A stretch of DNA of 64,000 nt from Adiantum capillus-veneris (Eukaryota; Streptophyta; Polypodiopsida; Polypodiales; Pteridaceae). The translations under genes and the position numbers were made by a program. This document shows positions 1-8,937 of the stretch, in pieces (the first letter of the stretch is position 1; every line of letters begins with the position of its first letter). The DNA lies in assembly GCA_014529385.2 (NCBI GenBank), contig CM043953.1:87258342-87322341 (forward strand), read 5' to 3'. The notes beneath the pieces are model-generated. The model worked only from the letters and a program-made list of their open reading frames with translations, was not told where the DNA came from and did not search any database.

Positions 1-1021
1 TGTGTAGAAGGCATTGTTTCCATGCACACAAAGAGCATGCCATGCATACATAAAAAGGTAGAAATCAAAATAGATGTTCTTTGAGACACAAATCTATGCA
101 CTACCTCTTCCAAGTTTACATGAAACTTAGGAAAACGTTAAAAAACTATCTTTATGCAATGCATGAGCATGTAGATTTACAAAAACTCTCTATGATAGAA
201 GAACATATACACACATGTCACATGAAAATGAGGAATTATTCTTATTCTTATTCTTACAAACTAATAGTTCACAAGATTGTGAAGAAACTGCATGTGCATA
301 AGCAAAAGTGTCAACATTAAAGTTCTTCAATCAACAATGTATTTGCTTACATGCACGTGCAGCGAGAGTGCAAAATTCAACACATAGAGGTTGTTCTACC
401 TAAAGAAAGTGCAACACACACTGCATGAAATCTTGAAAGGATGTTGGACATGTAGATCTATGAAAGAATCTCTTACCATAAGCAAAAACAAGGAAAAACA
501 CACCTAATATTTCTTGAGGCATCCATAGAGTACTTTCTTCTATCTAGATTGAAATGCAATTTTGAGGGCACAAAAACCTTTGAAAGGGGCGTTAAACTGT
601 AGGACACCTGTTGGTGGAAAATCTCTCAAAATTGTGAGTATGCCTCTACGATGAGTTCTATGAACAATAGCCTAAAAAATGTAATCGTGTGCGTGGAACT
701 CGTGTAGACCCAAATTTGGTTTGTAGCCGTGCTCTGATGCCATTGAATTGATAGAGGAACTACTACATGCTAATATCCACCCATCATTGGCCCTATATAG
801 CCCATGGTCCCTATTTTAGGTGCCCCCTTGACCATGCATGCATAGATTAGGGCCTTGTTCCCCTAGTCCTACCTTAAGCATGACATTTTTTCTTTCCTTT
901 GGCTCTTATTTTTTCACATCATAAAACATTCCCTTAATTTCCTCCTCCTACCTTTGACTTATGGCATGCAAACTCCTCCTTTCCACTTAAACAAGTAATG
1001 AAATCACGATTACCTAAGATA
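1..1021 (-). mobile_element. Worn remnant of a minus-strand LTR retroelement
   Basis: Read on the minus strand, 731-742 is TGGCATCAGAGC, one base away from the usual initiator-tRNA-Met primer-binding site of plant LTR elements. It lies six bases inside a sequence that ends in TCTATCA (749 on the plus strand), as an LTR end would. The LTR would run from 749 to at most 1021, where an old Copia LTR starts. No gag or pol reading frame could be recognised in 1-730, and the far LTR edge was not found. The call rests on the PBS-like motif and its position only. Confidence 0.35.
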
Positions 1022-1239
1022 CCTATGGAAATAGGGTTGTAGAACGTACACAGCTTGGAGAAGATGAAGGATGCTCAAGGCACACAAGGAGAGTAGTATT
1101 ACTTAGTATTCAATGGAAATATAAGTTAGCCCTAGAGTGATGGGTGTATATACAATGCACGGGAAAAAACCTCCTAGTGAGGGAAAATGCCCTGACGGTC
1201 CTAACTGTGTTCACACACATCACTACCACATATGCACCC
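1022..1239 (-). repeat. 3' LTR of an old Copia element (Copia-3)
   Basis: This block is the reverse complement of the same LTR found at 4580-4799, 16952-17178 and 33565-33791, but more diverged. Shared stretches include the CAGCTTGGAGAAGA segment, the CCTAGAGTGATGGG segment and the TTCACACACATCACTACCAC segment. The LTR is cut near its end by the gypsy-T array. The rest of the element continues at 43223, so this was the target into which the array inserted. Confidence 0.8.
1235..1239. repeat. Target-site duplication CACCC (left)
   Basis: CACCC directly precedes the TGTAAGG start of the first gypsy-T LTR. The same five bases directly follow the CCTCA end of the third LTR at 43223-43227. One duplication for a three-LTR structure means a single insertion that was later expanded. 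Confidence 0.85.
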
Positions 1240-1880
1240 TGTAAGGTCTCTAGCCCCAAAAAGAGCACCATTGTACCATGGAATAAACATAATGGAAAAA
1301 GTTACTATTTTTAGCAATTTTTTAAATTTTGTCAGTGCCGTGATGTTTAGAATGTTATAAAGCTTCCAAAAGTGAATTAAAATGATTTTCGTGAAAATTT
1401 CCCAAAAATAGTAAGTTTTTGGTCACCCGACCCGTCTAGTTTTGACCGTCTTGAAAAACTGCAGCCGTATCCCGAATTTGAAAAAAATGCATTTTCGGAC
1501 CCCGAGGGCTGCTAAATATGGCAGGTACTCGAACAAGTACACCTTAGTTAGAGCTTAGTATAGCAATTTACGACATTAAATTCCGATTCGTATTGGCCGT
1601 TTTAGCCAAAAATCAAATTTCCTAAGGTTGTGCGGGGAGGCACCGGGGCTCGAGGCTGTGTGGGAACAGGTCCCAAGCCACTCAAAGCTTGCTTTAGCAG
1701 CTAGGGGGCGCCCTCTTATCTCTAGGGAGATGTGGGAGAGTTTCCATGCTTGAGAGAGAGTGTGAGCGTCAGTTAGACTAGCTAATTGGACACTTGGTTG
1801 GCACTGGACTTACCATGCATGAAGTGAGTGCTCTTCATATGCTTATAGCAGCTTGGGTCGATTTTCAGCATGGGAGAGCC

Positions 1881-1888
1881 TATATAAG
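1881..1888 (+). promoter_or_regulatory. TATA box of gypsy-T LTR 1
   Basis: TATATAAG sits in the conserved context GAGCC-TATATAAG-AGTGTGCTC. Equivalent boxes are at 19456-19463 in LTR 2 and 41087-41094 in LTR 3. Transcription would start about 30 bases downstream, within or beside the CA repeat. Confidence 0.7.
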
Positions 1889-1895
1889 AGTGTGC

Positions 1896-1923
1896 TCACA
1901 CACACACACACACACACACACAC
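1896..1923 (+). repeat. CA microsatellite in LTR 1
   Basis: A run of about 14 CA units lies some 10 bases after the TATA box, followed by further CA-rich sequence to about 1976. Its length differs between the three LTRs and it is shortest in LTR 3. The histidine-threonine-rich reading frames here are artefacts of the repeat. Confidence 0.9.
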
Positions 1924-2808
1924 ATGCTCACACACCCACTCAGTACACACACACATACACACACTTACACACACACCTTGGGGAGGTGCTGTCGGCACAC
2001 AGTTTTTGGAGAAGAAGCAAAGGAGGGAAGTGCTGCCCGATTCTCATCTTGAGAAATCCATTGGATCAGAATTTCGAGTAGATTTCAGCCCCTAATCATT
2101 GTAAAATCAAATTTATTTTATGCCTTGCTGCAAACCTCTCTATCATTCTCTTAATCTCGTAACTATTATGCTTAATCATAGCTAAATTACTCAATAGCTG
2201 CTCTCTAATTCTCCATATCATTAGTTTACTACATAATTCTTAATCTAACAGTTAATTATGCAAGCCATTAACCTCTCATAATCATAGATTAATGCATGAT
2301 TAGATAGAAGAAATCTCTCGCTAGTCATCATAGTAAATAATTGTCAAGCCAACAATGATGTGGAATTGGTCAATTTCACCCTATTACCACACAATGTTTG
2401 AGTAACTAAGTTAAATTCAATCTGTTCATAGATTGGGATGTAATTAAGGGAAATTAATCCGTCATTAATCCACTAGGAAGGGAAAATCCCCTCACCTATG
2501 CATATGGTGATTCTGCATCTCTCTACTTACATTAGGAAGCTGATTGAGCGTGTCTAATTCACCTCTCTAGTAATTTAATTAGTAAAAATCTGAAATTCCT
2601 AATTACCTAAGCCAAGTATTTAACTTTAGAACCAATTCCCGCAGGAACAAGTAAGGTACTATCCATAAAATACTATGTCTTGAAGGAAATCTAACCCTCT
2701 CGTATAAAGGAATTGTTCAGTGATTCTAATTTGTCATCTTGGTTGTTATGGTACTCTCGGACATTAGTTCTTTTTCTCCAAGTTTGTCAATTAAGTAGTG
2801 AGTATAAA

Positions 2809-2961
2809 ATGGCCCCGGTAAAGAAAACTCGCTTCAGTGGTGCCCACAACCGCGAGGCGGGAACAAGCAACGTAAATGGAAAAGGGAAAGCTCCCATGGA
2901 CGACCAAGTACCGGCCATCTCACCGGCCATCTTACGGGTCAATGACAAGGAAATGGATGAG
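2809..2961 (+). CDS. Putative first coding exon of a gypsy-T protein, inside LTR 1
   Basis: The frame starts at ATG 2809 (MAPVKKTRF...) and stays open for 51 codons. It is rich in basic and small residues and ends ...MDE at GAG followed by GTAGGT, a good plant splice donor. The matching exon is open in LTR 2 (34103-34243) and LTR 3 (42004-42144), with mostly conservative changes (K/R, N/D). In LTR 1 a 12-bp in-frame insertion is present. The proposed intron, 2962-4169, removes the LTR end and the PBS and joins in phase 0 to 4170. No known family was recognised. The splicing is inferred from the sequence and not proven. Confidence 0.5.
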
Positions 2962-4053
2962 GTAGGTCACATTTTTATTCAAGTTTGTTTAATTTAACAT
3001 TGCATACGATAAGTTAGGAAAGAACATATCCCTAAACATGTTGGAGAAATCACACAGAAACCTCGGCATTTGAATTGAATTGTATATTAAATTCTAAGTA
3101 GGAAAGAATGATTGATGGATATACTGTTTGAAATAGGAAGAATGTTTGCTACGGAAAATTTAGCTCGGCATGTTCATTTCTATTTCCAATGTTGAACAGT
3201 CATGATCCCCCAACTGATCACAGGGGGCGGCTTGCGATGATTTCGCAGTAGCTAGAGTTACTAGCTTAGGGCCTCTATCCACGACTTGTGTTCTTTTCGG
3301 TGGATACCCACGTCTTGCGTTCTATGCGGTGGGAATGTCCATGTCGTGCGTTCTATGCGGTGGACATACCTAGTTGTATGGGCAGCTAGGCGAAAACGAG
3401 AGGAGTAAACTCTCCTTGGAGGGGGATGAGGGGGGATGTTGTACCTCCAGAACATTGGAATTTTAAATGAACAAGTTTGAGTAGAATTTTTACTAGAATT
3501 ACTGTCTTGGTGCCGCTTTGCAATACTGGTTGAAGGGCTGTCTTAATGAACCCTGTGAATCGAAATCTAATCAAAGAACTTATATGTTGAACAACCATTG
3601 TGGTAGTAATTAGGACACACAAAGAAGTGTGAGTGTGGGGGTGGAAAGTGGGGGCTTGCCTCAGGTTGCCAATGCCTATGAGAAGGGTGGTCCCGATTGG
3701 TCGGGAACTCTCCGTCCCCATAGTGTTATAAATCGACACTAGTATTACTCATTGCCCCTAGAGCGGTGAAGTCTCAAGTGTACGTGCCTCTGAAACATGG
3801 GGAAAAAGGCACTCGAGATTTCTATCCTCTTGGAAGGTGGGTCTTAGGATTGCTAGATAAGTTAAGCACACTTTCCCTGCGAGGTGGAGCTAGATGTTGT
3901 TGCTAGTAGGCTCGAGCTCAACTCACTTTGTGATGAGAGATCGTCCGCTAGATAAACCCTGAACCACTTTGTTTGCTTCCGCTATAGATCTAGTGGCCAC
4001 CAGGTTTACCATCAAATCCGCCGTTTGAGACGGCAGGGTGGGAACCTCACACC

Positions 4054-4065
4054 TGGTATCAGAGC
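4054..4065 (+). promoter_or_regulatory. Primer-binding site, gypsy-T copy 1
   Basis: TGGTATCAGAGC matches the 3' end of plant initiator tRNA-Met and lies four bases after the LTR end. The same site at 35322-35333 serves copy 2. Confidence 0.9.
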
Positions 4066-4169
4066 TAAGCTTAGGTTAGACTGAGAAATAAAGTCATATT
4101 GTGTGAATATTTAAAAGGAACTAAGGGTATATAGGTGGATGATCCGAATTCCTTGCATTGGTGTTGCAG

Positions 4170-4579
4170 GAAGACCCCGTGCTAGAATATCGGAAGTTCC
4201 AAGTGTTTGAGCTTATCTACGAACAAGCTCGACGATCCCTAGTTTACCAATTCAGGCGAGATGTCATGGAGATGCTGCTGAAGGCTCATACACCGCACTC
4301 CACTCGCATCAATAGAGGATGGGGGCTCAATTGGACACTTGCAGGACGGGTTTACTACATCAACGCTTGGAAGCTAGGATGCCTGGCTGCCGATTTGAAG
4401 AAAATACGTTGGGGACAAGAATTGAGGGTGGTGCAGATATTCTACTTGCTGCCTACACGTATGGACCTGACTGTCTCTGACGGCACCAATCAAACCCTCA
4501 ATGAGTGGCTTCTGGAGAAGGTCACTAATGTAATCGCAACAAACCGAGTTAGAACTTTTGGAGTACCAAAAGAAGAATC
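4170..4579 (+). pseudogene. gypsy-T ORF0, second exon, copy 1, cut by Copia-1
   Basis: After GTGTTGCAG (splice-acceptor-like, 4161-4169) the frame runs EDPVLEYRKFQVFELI... without a stop up to 4579, where Copia-1 interrupts it. The frame resumes at 17184 with the equivalent of SWLDAIVYYPLKDEY. Together with the LTR exon it would give a protein of about 220 residues placed before gag. It has no CCHC knuckle, no transmembrane segment and no recognisable catalytic motif, so its role is unknown. In copy 2 the same exon is at 35438-35941. Confidence 0.55.
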
Positions 4580-4799
4580 TGTTACCATATACATGTGGTA
4601 GTGATGTGTGTGAGCACACGCCGGGGCATTTTTTCCCTCTTTAGGAGGTTTTTTCCCCCGTGCATTATATATACACCCATCACTCTAGGGCTATCTATCT
4701 TTCCATTGCACACTAAGTAACACACTCTCTATTGTGTGCCTTGAGCTTCCTTCGTCTTCTCCAAGCTGTGTCTGTTTCTCTGCAACCCTAATTCCAACA
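4580..4799 (+). repeat. Copia-1 5' LTR
   Basis: This 220-bp LTR contains a TATATATA-like promoter near 4666 and ends TTCCAACA. It is followed by ATTGATATCAGAGT, a slightly altered initiator-tRNA-Met PBS. The copies at 16952 and 33565 have eight extra bases (ACTAGGACC-type) near the CGCCGGGGC segment. Confidence 0.9.
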
Positions 4800-5160
4800 A
4801 TTGATATCAGAGTAGGTCACGTCCTCCCGGGCTTAGTCGCCAGTTGCTCCAGCACACGCCTGCTCACTTTCTCCGATTTTAGTGAGCTTTGACAAGCATT
4901 CGTAGGTCGACAAATATTTTGGCAGGCTCGTAGAGTTCGGTCTGCTCAGAATTTTGATTTGGGCTAATTTCGGCCTCCGTTTCCACTACAAGTAGTACTA
5001 CACAGGCTATTTTGTCATTTTGTGCAAAATTTCTGTCAGTGCCGTTTTTTGCATAACAAGTGCCTTATAGTATTCTACAGCTTGTGCTATATAGCACAGG
5101 TTGTTCCCACTCCGTTTCTCCTATTTTCGGGCAGTTTTCACATCAGGTGCAGCATTTACC

Positions 5161-5388
5161 ATGGCTGACAACAACAACACAAATGTGTTCAAGATGTTTG
5201 CTGTTGAGGACAGGTTGGATGGGGACAACTATCCTATGTGGGCTTATATGATGCAACATGTTCTTGTGTCAAAGGGTGTCTGGAACATTGTGCAGGGCAT
5301 TGATGTATGTCCTGGTTCTGAAGATGTAGGCGATGTTGAGGATGTTGCAGGTATTGCAGCAAGGATTGCTACTGTTAGAGTTGTTTTG
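5161..5388 (+). pseudogene. Copia-1 gag, N-terminal part
   Basis: The frame starts MADNNNTNVFKMFAVEDRL and includes GDNYPMWAYMMQHVL, the typical N-terminal W-containing segment of plant Copia gag (the UBN2/DUF4219 type). It is cut after codon 76 by Ty3-B and resumes at 14231 after the TTTTG duplication. The uninterrupted relative in Copia-2 confirms the join. Confidence 0.85.
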
Positions 5389-5766
5389 TGTCATAATAAT
5401 CAATATCTAATTCTCCTAAATGATTTTCTCATATTAAACTGATCATTTAATGTGGGGAAGTGCCAGGGGAGAAAAAGCTAGAATATTGGTTAAGCTAGCA
5501 GACGGGCCACTGTAGGGGTCCAAAGGAGGGAAAATAGGGATCCAAAAGGGGGTCCATCTGCAAAAGAGCCATGTGCAACAATGGGCTAAAAAGACCCTAA
5601 GGTTCAGCCCATTAAGACTTCCAAAATGCTAAGGTTCCAAAATTCAAAGGTTGTGTCCAAAGGTCAACCCTAGGGGAAATTGGATGCTTTGTGTGTGACC
5701 AAAAAGTCTTTTCAAATCCCTACATAGGAGGGGGCGAGCCTTGGGAGTAGGGGATGAGAGAGAAAG

Positions 5767-5811
<45 letters not shown>

Positions 5812-7000
5812 CTCCCTTTACACAAAGGGAATTAGGGACACATGTCAGCTCCCTAGCCCAGATGCCCACAGGTGTGCCCAATTCCTATTGGATGGCCTTG
5901 GAGGTGAACCAATGAGAATTAGGCTAGAGTAAATCTAGTTTAATTAATTTAAAAACACTTAATAAAAGAACCAATGAGAATTAAGTCTCCTAGAAGACTA
6001 TTGGGCAGTCTCCCAAGGGGTCCAATGAGCATTCAGGAGCCCAATGGCTTGCCTGATTCCTATTGGCCAGGAGGCAAAGGGGTCCAATGAGATTTTAGTT
6101 TAATTATTAAATTACCTAAAGCTCTCACAAAAGGGGAAAGGGGGACACATGTCAAAAGGCTATCACCTATGCTGCTTAATGGTCATTGGCTTGACTTGGG
6201 GAGGGCCAATGAGGCTGGAGCAAGAGAAAATAGCAAGAGGGCTCGCCCAAGAGAGAGAGGGGGCTGATTTTTGCAAAGCATTATCACACACACACTCACA
6301 CAATCTCATGTGTGAAGAAAGAGAAGACTATCTCTTCCCAAGCTTTAATGGAGAGCTCATCACCTACTCCAAGCTTGTGAGATAGAAGCCTACATCGACA
6401 CACTCTTGGCTTGTGGATGCAAATCCAACCAAGAGCCAAGCTTCAATGCATGCTCATCTCCTCTACCAAGCTAATTACTAAGCTAAAGCTATGCTAATAT
6501 GAGTGATTATGTGAGGAGATGTACATCTTTCTCATAAGATACTCTTTCTTCCTCTCAATCTACTCTCATACCCTGCTAGCTCTTACCATCTTCGAAGGTG
6601 TGTGAGGTCTTGGGTCTGAGAACGGGGATAATTAAAGTTGTTTTTGCTAAGTGTTTTGCTTAGTGCATGAAGCTTTCATCTTCATTGCACTAGCTAGTCT
6701 TGAAGGAACACAAAGAATTGTATTGTGCAATGTCTCTCTTGATGGGAGAAACCATAATACAAAGCCTTTTGGAGGGGGGACCGGCCCCATGAAAATCCGG
6801 TCCTCAACTGTTGTCAATAGCTTAATTTCTCTCTCTTTTGAAAGTATTGCTGATGCTATCTAACTAGGTGTTATGCTTTTTGTTGCTCTCTCCACCCAAG
6901 CACTCTTGTAATTCTCATTAGGAATCTATTCTAATGAAATGCCCACTATGTTCATGTTAATTTCCACTACACACAAGTTATTAGGCCATTAAATGTTACA
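5389..7000 (+). repeat. Ty3-B 5' LTR
   Basis: This 1612-bp LTR includes a CA microsatellite at about 5767-5808 (near 13015-13037 in the 3' LTR and much shorter there). Its CAAT-rich middle has repeated CCAATGAG segments. ORFs inside it (for example 6149-6385 and 6651-6863) recur in the 3' LTR but look like no protein family and are not called. Confidence 0.93.
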
Positions 7001-7001
7001 T

Positions 7002-7013
7002 TGGTATCAGAGC
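7002..7013 (+). promoter_or_regulatory. Primer-binding site of Ty3-B
   Basis: TGGTATCAGAGC begins two bases after the LTR end, complementary to initiator tRNA-Met. Confidence 0.92.
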
Positions 7014-7417
7014 ACAAGGTTTCTCTTTTCTTGCTCAAAAAGGGAGGTCCTCAAGCTAGCTATAAATGGTTGGTATTATTAATTGCCTGTGAGTAAGTAG
7101 AATAGGAATTTTTCAGCCTTGCAGTGCGCATGCCTTCGTGCAGTTAACGGGGCATCACCGTCGAGAGCTATGGTCTTAATAGTGGAGTCCTACGGGGCTT
7201 GCCTACGGCTTAACCACTATTGAGCTATTTGAATCTTGACAGGAGCCGGTGCTATTTTGGTGTCGAAAGACCCTCTCTTCTATTCCTTGCAATTAATGGT
7301 ATTCGAGCCGCGGGTACAATAGCTTGAGTGCTTTTTCTAAAGGGGTAAAGAGGAGTAGCAACTAGGGCTTGAAGTGCCAAAGTACACCTAAAAAGTTTAC
7401 ACCTAAAAGTTGTTAGA

Positions 7418-8937
7418 ATGGCTGACAATAGTAAAGAGAGTGAAATTAATGTTGATAACTTTGATTTTGCTCATGAGCAAGCTACTAATGATGCTTCAAT
7501 GCTTGTTAACTATCTTGTTTCTAGGCTTCAACAAGCCATGGGCAATCCATCTCTCCAAAGTGAAGTGCAATGGCAGCTTCGTGCTCACGGGATTCTCCAA
7601 GCTCATCACCATGACGAGAGAACGCCTAGGAAGCCTCCTTGTGAGACTACCAAAAGAGGTCTCTCTCCGATTCGGGAAGAAGAAGAGAATCCATATGAAG
7701 GGCCAAGAATTTACTTCTTGATGATGCATCTCCTTCCCAAAGGAGAACTCAAGAGCCTCCATCGAAGGAACGAGAAAGAAGTGAGTCTTCTGCCACCTCG
7801 GCGGAGATGGCTCCACGAAGACGGCGGGCTAAACGCTCTCCATCACCACCAAAGCGAAGAAGACCATCACACTCTTCTCCACGCCATAATTCAAAGAGGG
7901 ATGATAAAAAGCAAGAGAAGAAAAAGGCGAGAAAGAGGACACCCTCTTCTCCATCTTCTTCATCCTCTTCCTCTTATGAAAGCTATGGTGAAGACGAGGA
8001 AGATCAAGACAAGAAAAAGGCGAAAAAGAGGTCACCCTCTTCTCCACCTTCTTCAAATTCTTCACCTTCTGAAGAAAGTGATGGTGCAACCTTTGAACCA
8101 TCAAAAAGAACAGGCCATAGGAAATCCTATGCCGCATGGAAGAGGTCGTCAGAACTGAAGAAATTCAAAGACGGAGGGAAGAGCATCTCTTTCCTTACCT
8201 ATGATGGCACATTTGGTGCTACGGACAAAGTCTTGGCCTTTATCCAGCAATTCAATGCGGCGTTTGGAGATGAGGGCTTCACGGAGTCCTCTAAGCTATG
8301 CCATGTAGCTATGCACTTTCAAAAGTCCGCCAGACAATGGTGGTCTAGCCTACGAGCCAACGGTGAAGCTCCACAAACATGGAAAGCTTTAAGAGCTTCC
8401 ATTATGAAGCAGTTTTTTGCCACCGCTGCCAAAGACAAAGTACTCACTGAATGGCGAATCTTAAAGCTCTCTCCCAATGAATCCATCCACAAATATGTAG
8501 ACAGGTTTTGGGACCTACAACTCAAAGCCACTGTCTTCAAAAAGTTGGATTTTGGAGAACAAAAGCAGCAATTTTGTGCGGGCTTAATCGAAGAAATGGC
8601 GGAGTATGTCAACTCCCAAAGGCCACGTACCATATCGGCGGTAATACACCATACTATGGTGGCCTCTCGAATCAATTTCCAAACAGGGGCTAAAAGAAAT
8701 AATAAGCCCACGGAAAACAAGGGTTCCAATGAGCCTAAGGGGAAGGACAATGTCCAAAAGTCTCCTAAGGGCAACTCCAACAAAGCTAAAGAGAAGGGAG
8801 TTTACAAAGGTAAGAACAAACTCTCTCCTGAAGAGCTTGAGCGTTATCGTAAGGATAACCGGTTGAAATCCAAGAGGAGGAGACTCACCAAAATCAACAC
8901 AAAGGATCTCCTCTATGCCATGCTTGGGGAAAGGTAA
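7418..8937 (+). pseudogene. Ty3-B gag (capsid), with a frameshift and no zinc knuckle
   Basis: Gag forms the particle shell. The likely start is ATG 7418 (MADNSKESEINVDNF). The frame must shift near 7690-7720 to reach the frame of 7807-8937. Next comes a serine/arginine-lysine-rich stretch (7800-8100). The Retrotrans_gag fold follows at about 8190-8670, with the hallmark QKSARQWW and a YVDRF segment near its end. The C-terminus has SPEELERYRKDNR, which in relatives leads directly into a CCHC knuckle. Here it runs into KSKRRR with no cysteines, so the knuckle has been lost. The frame ends in TAA at 8935, and the pol frame is -1 relative to it. Confidence 0.85.

Larger units (their letters stand above)
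1240..4049 (+). repeat. gypsy-T LTR 1 (5' LTR)
   Basis: This 2810-bp LTR runs from TGTAAGG to ACCTCA and is followed by CACC and the PBS. It contains a TATA box at 1881-1888, a CA microsatellite just behind it, and an open coding exon at 2809-2961 with a splice-donor-like end. All three features recur in LTRs 2 and 3. Confidence 0.92.

Noticed and set aside
1794-2095. Overlapping ORFs rich in His-Thr (also near 5741, 19390, 41030)
   Set aside because: They are translations of CA microsatellites inside LTRs and change frame with repeat length.
6651-6863. ORF of 70 codons, repeated at 13881-14093
   Set aside because: It is repeated only because it lies in the two Ty3-B LTRs. No family features and no good start context.
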